DNA from: Ectopseudomonas chengduensis
GTDB lineage: Bacteria; Pseudomonadota; Gammaproteobacteria; Pseudomonadales; Pseudomonadaceae
Direction of reading: 5' to 3'
NCBI RefSeq assembly: GCF_015712065.1
Contig: NZ_JACFYZ010000002.1
Coordinates: forward strand, 1 to 64,000
DNA: 64,000 nucleotides
The position numbers and the translations under genes are program-made. Positions within the stretch are counted from its first letter, which is position 1, and each line of letters begins with the position of its first letter. This document shows positions 1 through 8,799 of this stretch, piece by piece. The notes under the pieces are model-generated. The model searched no databases and was not told where the DNA came from. It was given only the letters and a program-made list of their open reading frames with translations.

Positions 1-75
1 GCTCGCCCCGCAGACGCTGTTCGGCTCCGGCCTGTGGTTGTTGCTCGGCTTGCTGCTACTGATCAACCTGCTGGC
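1..75. repeat. Inverted copy of 827-901 at the window edge (fold-back)
   Basis: Bases 1-75 equal the reverse complement of 827-901 without mismatch, and identity stops abruptly at base 76. The copied segment is internal coding sequence of the MFS gene, not a known mobile or REP sequence. It could be a chimeric fold-back at a contig end or a real small inversion-duplication. Confidence 0.93.
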
Positions 76-1197
76 CCCGACGAAGCCGGACAGCAGCAAC
101 TGCGCCGAGGCCTGCAGGGTGAAGTCAGCACCCTCATGTTCGGGGCGGCACATGCGCATCATGGCGGCGAACAAGGCGACAGTGGACATGCCGTCGGCCA
201 CCTGTTCGAACAGGGTCACGGCGTAGACCAGGCCGACATTGGCGCCATGGCCGACCAACAGGGCCAGGGCGGCGATGCCGATGGCTTGCAGGGCACCGAA
301 CAGGATCAGAGCGCGCATCACACCGATGCGGGCGTAGAGCAAGCCGCCGAGCAAGGCACCGCCGATGCCGGCCAGGCTGCTGATCAGTGTCAGTTGGCCG
401 AGCGCTGCGCTGCTCCAGCCCTGATCCACCAGCATCGGTTTGATCATCGGCGAGCCGAGCGAATCACCGAGCTTGAAGGTCAGCACCACCGCCAGCCACA
501 GCAGCATGCCGGGCTGCGCCAGCAGGCCGCGATAGTGGTTCAGCAACAAACGTGGGCCAAGGGCGGTTTCGGCCAGGGCGGGCTGGAAGAGCAGGACGCG
601 GCGCTCGGGAAACAGCCAGATCGGCACCGTCATCAGCAGGATCAATCCAGCCAGCAGGCCAAGCGCCAGGTTCCAACCCAGCGGGTCGATCACCAGCAGC
701 AGGCCACTGCCGCTGACGATCATGCCGACCTTGTAGCCACCGACCTGCAGGCTGTTGCCGAGACCGCGCCAGCGCTCGGGCAACAGACGCACGGTGAGGC
801 CATCGGTGGCGATGTCCTGGGTCGATGCCAGCAGGTTGATCAGTAGCAGCAAGCCGAGCAACAACCACAGGCCGGAGCCGAACAGCGTCTGCGGGGCGAG
901 CAGCGCCAGTGCCGCGACACAGACAATCACGCCACTTTGCAGCGGCAGGATCCAGCCACGGTGATGGCCCAGGCGGGGCGAGGCCAGACGGTCGATCCAG
1001 GGCGCCCACAAGACTTTAAGTAGCCAGGGCAGCGCCAGCAGCTTGAGCAAACCGATCAGCGCCAGGTCGACGCCATGCTGGCGCAGCAGCACCGGCAGCG
1101 AGTGGGCGATCAGCCCGGAAGGCAGGCCCTGCGCACAGTACAGCGAGGCCAGTAGCACCAGCGTGGAGTTGGACGGGCGAGAGGCGGTGGGCGACAT
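1..1197 (-). CDS. MFS importer, AmpG / RhtX-FptX-like (3' end replaced by a fold-back)
   Basis: Major facilitator permease of the inner membrane. From the ATG at 1197 the frame stays open to base 1 (399 codons). The protein is a run of hydrophobic helices. It has a helix-1 AQGLP motif, a LWAPWIDR loop and the QDIATDGLTV signature seen in AmpG-like and RhtX/FptX-like single-protein importers of muropeptides or siderophores. Only codons from 1197 down to about 76 (roughly 374) look genuine. Bases 1-75 are an exact inverted copy of 827-901, so the last 25 residues are antisense of the gene's own early part and the natural C-terminus is missing. The substrate cannot be told from sequence. The iron and zinc genes nearby make a metallophore possible, which is inference. 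Confidence 0.8.
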   Translation of the reverse strand, partial: MSPTASRPSNSTLVLLASLYCAQGLPSGLIAHSLPVLLRQHGVDLALIGLLKLLALPWLLKVLWAPWIDRLASPRLGHHRGWILPLQSGVIVCVAALALLAPQTLFGSGLWLLLGLLLLINLLASTQDIATDGLTVRLLPERWRGLGNSLQVGGYKVGMIVSGSGLLLVIDPLGWNLALGLLAGLILLMTVPIWLFPERRVLLFQPALAETALGPRLLLNHYRGLLAQPGMLLWLAVVLTFKLGDSLGSPMIKPMLVDQGWSSAALGQLTLISSLAGIGGALLGGLLYARIGVMRALILFGALQAIGIAALALLVGHGANVGLVYAVTLFEQVADGMSTVALFAAMMRMCRPEHEGADFTLQASAQLLLSGFVGASRLISSSKPSNNHRPEPNSVCGAS

Positions 1198-1329
1198 GGC
1201 GGGCGCTCGCGGCAAAAGCGCAAGCCTAGTGGTTTGCGCCGGTCAGCGGCAATGTGAGGACGGTTACAGCTCGTAGCTCGACTCGTCGCGGCTGAAGCCC
1301 CTGCCACGGGGCAGGACGTTCGATTAGTT

Positions 1330-1386
1330 GTAGCCCGGATGCAATCCGGGGCCGTTGCCATCGCTCCCGGATTGCATCCGGGCTAC
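1330..1386. repeat. REP-like inverted repeat (GTAGCCCGGATGC family)
   Basis: Two perfect 21-bp arms (1330-1350 and 1366-1386) around a 15-nt spacer. The same element recurs at 4498-4558, as a single arm at 8345-8365 and, imperfectly, at 33554-33613. It lies between the convergent-side end of znuA and the MFS start. I see no gene in 1198-1414. Confidence 0.9.
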
Positions 1387-1414
1387 GTGAAAAACGTTCA
1401 CGACATCAAAGGTC

Positions 1415-2359
1415 TTACAGGCTATTCAGGCACTCGCTCAGGCCACCGGCCAGGTTTTCCAGCAGTTGTTCATAGCCGTTGGCACTGACTGGCAGGGCGC
1501 CGCCGAGGGCATCGAGTTCCGCCAGTTTCACCGGCAAGCCGGCTGTGAGGGTTTCGGCCAGGCGCGGGCGCAGCGGCGGCTCGCTGAACACGCAGCTCGG
1601 GCCCGTCTGTTGCAGCGTCTTGCGCATGGCAGCGACATGGCGCGCACCGGGCTGTACTTCGGTCAGCACGCTGAACACGCCTGCGTGCTTGAGGCCGTAG
1701 GCGGCCTCGAAATAGTCGAAGGCCTCGTGGAAGACGAAATACGGCTTGCCCTGCAAGGCGGCCAGTTGCGGGCGAATGCGGCCATCGAGCGCATCCAGGC
1801 GCGCTTCGAAGGCTTTGAGATTGGCGGCGTAACGCACGGCGTTGGCGGCATCCAGCTTGGCCAGGTCGGCGGCCATGCGGGCGGCGATCACCTTGGCGTT
1901 GTCGGCGGCCAACCACAGGTGGGCATCCAGGCTGCCCGGACGGTGATCATGGTCATGACCAAGCTCATCGCTGGCATGTCCGTGACCATGATCATGCTCG
2001 TCTTGGTCATGATCGTGTTCGTCGTGGCTATCGCCGAAATGGCGCAGGGTCATGCCGGGCAGATCCTGCACCGCCACCTGGGGCTTGTCGCGGCTGCTCA
2101 GTACACGCGGTAGAAAACCCTCCATGTCCGGACCGATCCAGTACAGCAGGTCGGCATCACGCACTCTCCGTACATCGGATGGGCGCAACGCATAGTGGTG
2201 CGGCGAGGCACCGGGCGGCAGCAGCACCTCGGGTTCGCCGATGCCGTCCTGCACTGCCGCGGCGATCAGTTGCAGCGGTTTGATACTGGTCAGCACACGC
2301 ACCTCGGCCTGGGCGCTGGCGACGAAAAACAGGGTAAAGAGACAGAAAAGACGCAACAC
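1415..2359 (-). CDS. znuA: Zinc ABC transporter, periplasmic binding protein ZnuA
   Basis: Captures Zn2+ in the periplasm and delivers it to ZnuBC. The 314-aa product has a signal peptide ending near ASAQA (about residue 18) and the SIKPLQLIA start of the mature fold. It also has a His/Asp-rich charged loop at about 110-140 (DEHDHDQDEHDHGHGHAS), typical of ZnuA. Histidine ligands are expected at PHHYAL, DAHLW and VFHEAFDYF, all present. GTG at 2359 is the in-frame start; the ATG at 2366 is in another frame. It diverges from zur with a Zur-like site between them, so it is probably repressed by Zur when zinc is replete. Confidence 0.96.
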   Translation of the reverse strand: MLRLFCLFTLFFVASAQAEVRVLTSIKPLQLIAAAVQDGIGEPEVLLPPGASPHHYALRPSDVRRVRDADLLYWIGPDMEGFLPRVLSSRDKPQVAVQDLPGMTLRHFGDSHDEHDHDQDEHDHGHGHASDELGHDHDHRPGSLDAHLWLAADNAKVIAARMAADLAKLDAANAVRYAANLKAFEARLDALDGRIRPQLAALQGKPYFVFHEAFDYFEAAYGLKHAGVFSVLTEVQPGARHVAAMRKTLQQTGPSCVFSEPPLRPRLAETLTAGLPVKLAELDALGGALPVSANGYEQLLENLAGGLSECLNSL

Positions 2360-2382
2360 GGGGCATACTCGGATGGAATTGA

Positions 2383-2403
2383 ACGGGTAATATAATAACG
2401 TCT
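2383..2403. promoter_or_regulatory. Candidate Zur box between znuA and zur-znuCB
   Basis: The AT-rich, imperfectly palindromic core GTAATATAATAAC (2387-2399) sits in the 66-bp gap between znuA and zur. It resembles the GTTATANTATAAC-type Zur sites of gammaproteobacteria. It lies where it could control both divergent units. Confidence 0.72.
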
Positions 2404-2425
2404 CTCACCAGCGCCGTCCTTGCCC

Positions 2426-2911
2426 ATGACCGACACACCCCTGGCTGCACGCCCTCATGACCACTCCCGTTGCGTCAGCCATGCACTGGCCGAGGCCGAA
2501 GCCATCTGCGCGCGCCAAGGCCTACGCCTGACCGCCCTGCGCAAACGCGTGCTGGAGCTGGTCTGGGCCAGCCACAAGCCGCTCGGCGCCTACGACATTC
2601 TCGGCGTATTGAGCGACGAAGACGGTCGCCGCGCCGCACCACCCACGGTTTACCGCGCGCTGGATTTCCTGCTGGAAAACGGCCTGGTGCACCGCATCGC
2701 CTCCCTCAACGCCTTCGTCGGCTGCAGCCACCCGGAGCACGCGCATCAGGGCCAGTTTCTGATCTGCCGCGCGTGCCATGCGGCTACCGAGCTGGAGCAA
2801 CCGGCGATCAGCCAGGCCATCGTCGACGGGGCGGCAGGCGTCGGTTTCGTCGTCGAAAGCCAGACCGTGGAAGTGGTTGGCCTGTGCGCAGGCTGCAAGG
2901 GCACGGCATGA
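2426..2911 (+). CDS. zur: Fur-family zinc repressor Zur (Np20-like)
   Basis: Cytoplasmic Zn-sensing repressor of zinc uptake genes. The 161-aa product has an N-terminal winged helix (about 25-90, with RKRVLELV and [10 protein letters not shown]) and a C-terminal dimerisation part. HPEHAHQG and two CxxC pairs (CRAC and CAGC) provide the structural and regulatory zinc sites. An upstream TTG at 2420 is in frame, but ATG 2426 fits the family better. Its stop overlaps the znuC start (ATGA), giving the operon zur-znuC-znuB. Position beside znuA separates it from the iron regulator Fur. Confidence 0.95.
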   Translation: MTDTPLAARPHDHSRCVSHALAEAEAICARQGLRLTALRKRVLELVWASHKPLGAYDILGVLSDEDGRRAAPPTVYRALDFLLENGLVHRIASLNAFVGCSHPEHAHQGQFLICRACHAATELEQPAISQAIVDGAAGVGFVVESQTVEVVGLCAGCKGTA

Positions 2912-3696
2912 GCAACGCGCTGATCCGTCTCGACGGGGTCGCTGTCAGCTTCAACGGCCAGCCTGTGCTGGACGATGTGCAGCTGAGCGTACAACCCGGC
3001 GAGATCGTCACCCTGATCGGGCCCAATGGTGCGGGCAAGACCACCCTGGTGCGCGTGGTGCTTGGCCTGCTCCAGCCTGAGCGTGGCAACGTGCACCGGG
3101 CGCCACGCCTGCGCATCGGCTACATGCCGCAAAAACTCCACGTCGACGCCACCTTGCCGCTGTCGGTGCTGCGTTTCCTGCGCCTGGTACCGGGGGTGGA
3201 TCGCAAACGCGTCCTGGCAGCACTGGCCGAGGTCGGTGCGGAACAGGTGATCGACAGCCCGCTGCAGAGCATTTCCGGTGGCGAGATGCAGCGCGTACTG
3301 CTGGCCCGCGCGCTGCTGCGCGAGCCACAACTGCTGGTGCTCGACGAGCCGGTGCAGGGCGTTGACGTCGCCGGTCAGGCCGAGCTGTATCGGCTGATCT
3401 CGCGACTGCGCGAGCGCCATGGCTGCGGCGTACTGATGGTCTCGCACGACCTGCACCTGGTGATGAGCGCCACCGATCAGGTGGTCTGCCTCAACCGCCA
3501 TGTGTGCTGCTCGGGGCACCCGGAGCAGGTCAGTGGCGACCCGGCGTTCATCGAACTGTTCGGTCAGGACGCCAAGAGCCTCGCCGTCTACCACCACCAT
3601 CATGACCACGCGCACGACCTGCATGGCGGCGTGGTTCAGCCCGGCCTGACCATCCACGGGCCGGCTCACGTTCATGGCCCTGGTTGCAAACACTGA
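2908..3696 (+). CDS. znuC: Zinc ABC transporter ATPase ZnuC
   Basis: ATP-hydrolysing subunit that powers zinc import through ZnuB. The 262-aa product carries a Walker A (GPNGAGKTT, about 38), an ABC signature (SGGEMQR), a Walker B (LLVLDEP) and a switch histidine (SHDLH). ATG 2908 overlaps the zur stop. The last 35 residues after the ATPase fold form a His/Asp tail ([14 protein letters not shown] ... HVHGPGCKH) that could hold or sense zinc. The gene overlaps znuB by one base. Confidence 0.96.
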   Translation: MSNALIRLDGVAVSFNGQPVLDDVQLSVQPGEIVTLIGPNGAGKTTLVRVVLGLLQPERGNVHRAPRLRIGYMPQKLHVDATLPLSVLRFLRLVPGVDRKRVLAALAEVGAEQVIDSPLQSISGGEMQRVLLARALLREPQLLVLDEPVQGVDVAGQAELYRLISRLRERHGCGVLMVSHDLHLVMSATDQVVCLNRHVCCSGHPEQVSGDPAFIELFGQDAKSLAVYHHHHDHAHDLHGGVVQPGLTIHGPAHVHGPGCKH

Positions 3697-4484
3697 TGCC
3701 CGATTTCCTCCTCAACGCTCTGCTCGCCGGCCTTACCCTGGCCCTGGTGGCCGGCCCGCTCGGCTCCTTCGTGGTGTGGCGGCGTATGGCCTATTTTGGC
3801 GACACCCTGTCCCACGCTGCCCTGCTTGGCGTGGCATTGGGGCTGATGCTGGACGTCAGCCCGACCCTGACGGTGACCGTCGGCTGCGTGCTGCTCGCCG
3901 TGCTGCTGGTGACCCTGCAACAGCGCCAGCCGCTGGCCTCCGACACCCTGCTGGGCATCCTCGCCCACAGCACCCTGTCGCTGGGTCTGGTGGCGCTGAG
4001 TTTCATGCATGACGTGCGCATCGACCTGATGAGCTACCTGTTCGGCGACCTGCTCGCCGTCAGCCCCACCGACCTGGCCTGGATCATCGGCGGCAGCGCG
4101 CTGGTGCTGGCGCTGCTGGTTTGGTTGTGGCGACCGCTGCTGGCGATCACCGTGCACGAGGAACTGGCACGGGTCGAAGGCCTACCGGTGGCGGCGATTC
4201 GCCTGGCCCTGATGCTGCTGATTGCCGTGGTGATCGCCGTGGCGATGAAGATCGTCGGCGTACTGCTGATCACCTCGTTGCTGATCATCCCCGCCGCCGC
4301 TGCCCAGCGCCACGCGCGCACGCCGGAGCAGATGGCCGTGGGCGCCAGCCTGCTCGGGCTGCTGGCGGTGTGCTGCGGCCTGACGCTGTCCTGGTATCAG
4401 GACACGCCGGCCGGGCCATCCATCGTGGTCAGTGCCGCTGCGTTGTTCCTCGCCAGTTTCGCCCTACCCAAGCGCAGCGGTTGA
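3696..4484 (+). CDS. znuB: Zinc ABC transporter permease ZnuB
   Basis: Inner-membrane channel of the zinc importer. The 262-aa, very hydrophobic product is an ABC-3 family permease with about seven or eight helices. It starts [20 protein letters not shown] and contains FVVWRRMAYFGDTLSHAALLG, the conserved early cytoplasmic loop of ZnuB/MntB proteins. ATG 3696 sits in a TGATG overlap with the znuC stop. An in-frame TTG at 3684 is less likely. A REP-like element follows the stop, ending the operon. Confidence 0.95.
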   Translation: MPDFLLNALLAGLTLALVAGPLGSFVVWRRMAYFGDTLSHAALLGVALGLMLDVSPTLTVTVGCVLLAVLLVTLQQRQPLASDTLLGILAHSTLSLGLVALSFMHDVRIDLMSYLFGDLLAVSPTDLAWIIGGSALVLALLVWLWRPLLAITVHEELARVEGLPVAAIRLALMLLIAVVIAVAMKIVGVLLITSLLIIPAAAAQRHARTPEQMAVGASLLGLLAVCCGLTLSWYQDTPAGPSIVVSAAALFLASFALPKRSG

Positions 4485-4497
4485 CGGCGCATCGCAC

Positions 4498-4558
4498 GTA
4501 GCCCGGATGCAATCCGGGACAGCTGCGCCACGTTGTTCCCGGATTGCATCCGGGCTAC
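4498..4558. repeat. REP-like inverted repeat (GTAGCCCGGATGC family)
   Basis: Perfect 21-bp arms at 4498-4518 and 4538-4558, identical to those at 1330-1386. A CCTCTCCC / GGGCAAGGGG stretch follows at about 4574-4612. The element lies between znuB and the lipoprotein gene and may protect the znuB 3' end or help terminate transcription. Confidence 0.9.
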
Positions 4559-4683
4559 GGCTCATCTTTCTAACCTCTCCCCAGCCCTTTCCCGTGAATG
4601 GGCAAGGGGCCCCGAACAGCGTGAAATCAAGGCCGTAAACCTGTATGATTGCGCGTTTTTTGCACAATTCGAGACGCGTAGTT

Positions 4684-5529
4684 ATGAAGTCGTTCGCTTT
4701 TCGTGGTCTTCCGCTTTTTTTGGTTCTACTTCTGGCCGGTTGCCAGAGCAGCCAGCAGCACAGCCTCCCGCCGGTCGACGATCTGGTCGTCGCCTTCCGT
4801 CAGCTCGACCTGAGCCTGGCCGAAGAGCGCCTCGACGACGCACGCAGCCAGCTCAGCACACTGCAGCAGCGCGCCAGCCGCGACACGCGTCTGGAGCAGT
4901 ACCAGCGCCAGCTGGCCGAGGCCTATATGGAGCAAGGCCGCGAAGCGCTGCAGCAGGGCGATCTGGATCGCGCCGCGCAGGCATTGGGCCAGGCCCGCAG
5001 CCTGATGCCGCAGGCGCCGGCCCTGAGTCACGATCTCAACCAGGCCATCAACAGCGCCCGTACGGCACGCCAGGCGGCTGCCGAGCAACAGGCACGCGAT
5101 GCAGCCGCCAAGCTCGATGCCGAGCGCCAGGAGCAACTTCGTCAGCAGCGTCTGGCCAGCGAGCGCCAGGCAGCGGCCAAGGCAGCAACCGCTCCGGTAG
5201 CCGCAAGCCAGCCAGCGCCAGTGGTCGAGAGCGAGCCCACAGCGCGCCTGATCGATCCGAACGCCGCCACCAGCAGCGTGGCCATGCCTATGCTGGACAA
5301 CCAGGACAACGAAAACCTGCGCCGCCTGCTCGACAGCGTGGCGGCGGATGTCGTGACCTTTCGCTGCGCCGTGCGCATCGAAGTACGCGAGGCCAAGGAT
5401 TATCCCTGGGTTGCGGCGCTGCTGTCGGCGCGGATCAAGAAACTCGACCCGAGCTTTCGTCCGCAGTTGAGCCAGAAGATCGCTCCGCAACAGGTGCCAC
5501 GCCTGCTGTTGAGCCCAAAGCGCAACTGA
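4684..5529 (+). CDS. Putative lipoprotein with coiled-coil / TPR-like middle
   Basis: 281 aa. A lipoprotein signal peptide ends with lipobox LLAGC (Cys about 18), so the protein is probably anchored in the outer membrane. Residues about 30-110 are Leu/Gln/Ala-rich helices resembling a TPR-like repeat. About 115-190 is a Gln/Ala/Arg-rich probable coiled coil, and a more conserved-looking C-terminal domain follows. No catalytic motif is visible. It sits between znuB and metN, the position of an uncharacterised gene in P. aeruginosa (from memory). ATG 4684 puts the signal peptide at the N-terminus; an upstream in-frame start at 4645 would add 13 residues before it. Confidence 0.85.
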   Translation: MKSFAFRGLPLFLVLLLAGCQSSQQHSLPPVDDLVVAFRQLDLSLAEERLDDARSQLSTLQQRASRDTRLEQYQRQLAEAYMEQGREALQQGDLDRAAQALGQARSLMPQAPALSHDLNQAINSARTARQAAAEQQARDAAAKLDAERQEQLRQQRLASERQAAAKAATAPVAASQPAPVVESEPTARLIDPNAATSSVAMPMLDNQDNENLRRLLDSVAADVVTFRCAVRIEVREAKDYPWVAALLSARIKKLDPSFRPQLSQKIAPQQVPRLLLSPKRN

Positions 5530-5701
5530 TGTCTGTCGCTTATCGGTAATGCCATTTTGTAATAACCATAGGCCAACAAAGATTTTCTAGACCTAAACAC
5601 CGCCGGGTAAACTAGCGCCCTTTTGCGCCTCACCCGGCGCCCGAAGGCCGGCCCCTTCCACCTGGGGGCCCGCCCTTGAACATACCCAAAAGGTCGTTCG
5701 C

Positions 5702-6709
5702 GTGATCCAGTTTCAATCCGTCCACAAAGCCTACCGCGTCGCCGGTCGCGAGATTCCGGCGCTGCAGCCCACCACGCTGCAGGTCGGCAGCGGCCAGGTG
5801 TTCGGCATCATCGGCCACTCCGGCGCCGGCAAGAGCACCCTGCTGCGCCTGATCAACCGCCTGGAAGAACCCTCCGGCGGGCGCATCGAGATCGACGGTG
5901 TCGACGTCACCGCCCTCGATGCCAATGGCCTGCGCCGCTTCCGCCAGCAGGTCGGGATGATCTTCCAGCACTTCAACCTGCTGTCGTCGAAGACCGTGGC
6001 CGACAACATCGCCATGCCGCTGCGTCTGGCCGGCGAACTGAGCCGTGCCGAAATCGACGCCCGCGTCGCCGAGCTGCTGGCCCGCGTCGGCCTGCAGGAT
6101 CACGCCAACAAATACCCCGCGCAGCTCTCAGGCGGACAGAAACAGCGTGTCGGCATCGCCCGTGCGCTGAGCACGCGACCGAAGATCCTGCTGTGCGATG
6201 AGGCCACCAGCGCCCTCGACCCGCAGACCACCACCGCCGTGCTGCAGCTGCTGGCCGAGATCAACCGCGAACTGGGCCTGACCATCGTGCTGATCACCCA
6301 CGAGATGGACGTGATCCGCCGCGTCTGCGACCGGGTGGCGGTGATGGACGCCGGCGTCATCGTCGAGGAAGGCCCGGTGGCCGAGGTGTTCCTGCACCCG
6401 CAGCACCCGACCACGAAGCGTTTCGTGCAGGAGTCCGAGCACGTCGACGAAGCCGAGCAGCGCGATGACTTCGCCCATGTCGAAGGCCGTATCCTGCGCC
6501 TGACCTTCCAGGGCGAGGCCACCTACGCCCCGCTGCTGGGCACCGTAGCCCGTGAGACCGGGGTGGACTACAGCATCCTCGCCGGGCGCATCGACCGCAT
6601 CAAGGACACCCCCTATGGCCAGCTCACCCTGGCCCTGACCGGTGGCGACATCGACGCCGCGCTGGCGCGCTTCGCAGCCGCCGACGTGCATCTGGAGGTA
6701 CTGCGCTGA
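5702..6709 (+). CDS. metN: Methionine ABC transporter ATPase MetN
   Basis: ATPase of the D/L-methionine importer. The 335-aa product has a Walker A (GHSGAGKST, about 38), a Q-loop, an ABC signature (LSGGQKQR), a Walker B ([12 protein letters not shown]) and an H-loop (THEMDV). A C-terminal NIL/ACT-like domain (about 265-335), which binds methionine and inhibits transport, distinguishes MetN from amino-acid ATPases of the GlnQ type. The start is GTG 5702, behind an AAAGG ribosome site. The stop overlaps the metI start, giving the operon metN-metI-metQ. Confidence 0.95.
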   Translation: MIQFQSVHKAYRVAGREIPALQPTTLQVGSGQVFGIIGHSGAGKSTLLRLINRLEEPSGGRIEIDGVDVTALDANGLRRFRQQVGMIFQHFNLLSSKTVADNIAMPLRLAGELSRAEIDARVAELLARVGLQDHANKYPAQLSGGQKQRVGIARALSTRPKILLCDEATSALDPQTTTAVLQLLAEINRELGLTIVLITHEMDVIRRVCDRVAVMDAGVIVEEGPVAEVFLHPQHPTTKRFVQESEHVDEAEQRDDFAHVEGRILRLTFQGEATYAPLLGTVARETGVDYSILAGRIDRIKDTPYGQLTLALTGGDIDAALARFAAADVHLEVLR

Positions 6710-7377
6710 TGCTCGAACAACTGCTGCCCAACGTGTTCTGGCCGGAAATCTGGCAGGCCAGCCTCGACACCCTGAACATGCTGCTCGGCTCGATGCTGTT
6801 CACCGTGCTGCTCGGCCTGCCACTTGGCGTGCTGCTGTTCCTCACCGGCCCGCGCCAACTGTTCGAGCAGAAAGCCCTGTATGGCGCGCTGTCGCTGGTG
6901 GTGAACATCCTGCGCTCGGTGCCTTTCGTCATCCTGCTGATCCTGATGATTCCCTTCACCGAGCTGCTGGTCGGCACCTCGCTGGGCGTGGCCGGCGCCA
7001 TCCCGCCATTGGTGGTAGGCGCCACGCCGTTCTTCGCACGACTGGTGGAAACCGCCCTGCGTGAAGTCGAGCGCGGCATCATCGAAGCGACCCAGGCGAT
7101 GGGCGCCACTACCTGGCAGATCATCACCCGCGCGCTGCTGCCCGAGGCGTTGCCCGGCCTGCTCGCGGCCACCACCGTCACCGCGATTACCCTGGTGTCT
7201 TACACCGCCATGAGCGGCCTGATCGGCGGCGGCGGCCTCGGAGACCTGGCCGTGCGCTACGGCTACCAGCGCTACCAACCGGACGTGATGGCCGTGACCG
7301 TGATCCTGCTGCTGATTCTGGTTCAGGTGCTGCAGATGGTCGGTGATCGACTGGTCATACATTTTTCTCGCAAGTAA
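6709..7377 (+). CDS. metI: Methionine ABC transporter permease MetI
   Basis: Inner-membrane permease working with MetN. The 222-aa product has about five helices and the EAA loop EATQAMGATTWQIITRALLPEALPG (positions about 127-151) that docks the ATPase. Its first base is the last base of the metN stop, indicating translational coupling. Length and topology match the MetI family. Confidence 0.95.
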   Translation: MLEQLLPNVFWPEIWQASLDTLNMLLGSMLFTVLLGLPLGVLLFLTGPRQLFEQKALYGALSLVVNILRSVPFVILLILMIPFTELLVGTSLGVAGAIPPLVVGATPFFARLVETALREVERGIIEATQAMGATTWQIITRALLPEALPGLLAATTVTAITLVSYTAMSGLIGGGGLGDLAVRYGYQRYQPDVMAVTVILLLILVQVLQMVGDRLVIHFSRK

Positions 7378-7441
7378 TCACGACAAGCGGCGACTCGCTA
7401 CCCGCGAGACCCGCGCCAACCTTCCCAAAAGGAACCTTGAA

Positions 7442-8212
7442 ATGAAGAAACTGCTGACTGCCCTGGCCGCCTGCGCGGCCTTCTCGGCCCAGGCCGAAAC
7501 CCTCAACGTCGCCGCCACCCCGGTGCCGCATGCGGAGATCCTCGAGTTCGTCAAACCGGCCCTGGCCAAAGAAGGCGTGGAGCTGAAGGTGCGCGTGTTC
7601 ACCGACTACGTGCAGCCCAACCTGCAAGTGCAGCAGAAGAACCTCGACGCCAACTTCTTCCAGCACCAGCCATACCTGGACGAGTTCAACGCCAGCCGCA
7701 AGACCGAGCTGGTCAGCGTTGCCGGCGTGCACGTCGAGCCCTTCGGCGCCTACTCGAGCAAGATCAAGAACCTCAGCGAGCTGCCGCAAGGCGCTACCGT
7801 GGCCATCCCCAACGACGCCACCAACGGCGGCCGCGCCCTGCTGCTGCTGCAGAAGGCCGGCGTGATCAAACTCAAGCCGGAAGCCGGCATCCTCGCCACA
7901 CCGAAGGACATCGTCGAGAACCCGAAGGCGATCAAGGTGCGTGAACTGGAAGCAGCTACCCTGCCGCGCGTGCTGAGCCAGGTCGACCTCGCCCTGATCA
8001 ACACCAACTATGCCCTGGAAGCCAAGCTGAACCCGACCCAGGACGCCCTGGCCATCGAAGGCAGCGACTCGCCGTACGTGAACATCCTGGTGACCCGCGC
8101 CGACAACAAGGACAGCGACGCCGTACAGAAGCTGGTCAAGGCTCTGCACAGCGCCGAGGTCAGGCAGTTCATCGAAGAGAAGTACAAAGGCGCCGTCGTG
8201 CCGGCGTTCTGA
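7442..8212 (+). CDS. metQ: Methionine-binding protein MetQ (NlpA family)
   Basis: Periplasmic methionine-binding protein for MetNI. The 256-aa product has a signal peptide (MKKLLTALAACAAFSAQA) with no lipobox cysteine at the cleavage site, so it is probably soluble rather than a lipoprotein like E. coli MetQ. Family motifs are present: VAATPVPHAEIL, DYVQPN, FFQHQPYL and a central NDATNGGRALLLL. An AAAAGGAA ribosome site precedes ATG 7442. A hairpin terminator follows at 8236. Confidence 0.95.
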   Translation: MKKLLTALAACAAFSAQAETLNVAATPVPHAEILEFVKPALAKEGVELKVRVFTDYVQPNLQVQQKNLDANFFQHQPYLDEFNASRKTELVSVAGVHVEPFGAYSSKIKNLSELPQGATVAIPNDATNGGRALLLLQKAGVIKLKPEAGILATPKDIVENPKAIKVRELEAATLPRVLSQVDLALINTNYALEAKLNPTQDALAIEGSDSPYVNILVTRADNKDSDAVQKLVKALHSAEVRQFIEEKYKGAVVPAF

Positions 8213-8235
8213 TCGCCGCTGACGCCGTACCCGAT

Positions 8236-8266
8236 GCCGCGCCGCTGCAAAGCTGCGCGGCATTTT
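8236..8266 (+). terminator. Rho-independent terminator after metQ
   Basis: GCCGCGC (8236-8242) pairs with GCGCGGC (8255-8261), followed by ATTTTC. It lies 23 bp past the metQ stop. Confidence 0.75.
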
Positions 8267-8302
8267 CATGTGCGGCATGCTTCGGCAAGCCCTCGGCGAT
8301 CC

Positions 8303-8404
8303 GTAGGGTGCGCCGTGCGCACCAGGGCGCAACGCAGTAACCGCCCCGGATTGCATCCGGGCTACGATCATCCGAAATCGTCGGTGCGCACGGCGCACCC
8401 CTAC
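8303..8404. repeat. Nested repeats: REP-like half element inside a different inverted repeat
   Basis: Outer arms GTAGGGTGCGCCGTGC... (8303-8323) and its complement (8383-8404) enclose a single 21-bp arm of the GTAGCCCGGATGC family (8345-8365). The right outer arm overlaps the end of the DUF454 gene and supplies its TAG stop. Nothing else is seen between metQ and that gene. Confidence 0.85.
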
Positions 8405-8799
8405 TTGGCTCTGGTTTTTTCCGGACGCGTCCAGATGAACAGTGCGCCGCAACTCATGCCGGCAGCGGCGAACAGCACGGAAGGCAGGTGATCGACGGTC
8501 AGCAGCAGGATGATCAGCGCTAGCAGCATGCTGCCACTCGCCACCCACTTGGTACGCCGGGCGATCAGGCCGCCGTTCTTCCAGTCGCGCAGCGGCGGGC
8601 CGAACACCCGGTGGTTCTCCAGCCAGGCGGCCAGACGCGGCGAACTGCGCGACGCTGCCCAGGCCGCCAACAGCACGAACTCGGTCGTGGGAAGGCCCGG
8701 CAGTATCACTCCGAGCATGGCCATACCAATGCTCAGGTAGGCCAACAGCAGCCATAGCCAACGCTGCCAGGCCGAGCGCGCCAGCGTGATTTCAGGCAA
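8401..8799 (-). CDS. DUF454 (YbaN-like) inner-membrane protein, coupled to hemO
   Basis: 132 aa, three to four predicted helices with the DUF454 features GVILPGLPTTEFVLLAAWAA and FGPPLRDW. Function is unknown. The TTG start at 8799 lies inside the 3' end of hemO (8-base overlap in another frame), so translation is probably coupled to heme oxygenase. This suggests a role beside heme breakdown (inference). The TAG stop is formed by the arm of a downstream repeat. Confidence 0.85.
   Translation of the reverse strand: MPEITLARSAWQRWLWLLLAYLSIGMAMLGVILPGLPTTEFVLLAAWAASRSSPRLAAWLENHRVFGPPLRDWKNGGLIARRTKWVASGSMLLALIILLLTVDHLPSVLFAAAGMSCGALFIWTRPEKTRAK

Noticed and set aside
34..846. Long plus-strand open frame over the MFS gene
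   Set aside because: It is antisense to a membrane protein with clear family motifs; its product is Gln/His/Ala-rich low-complexity, typical of the complement of GC-rich genes.
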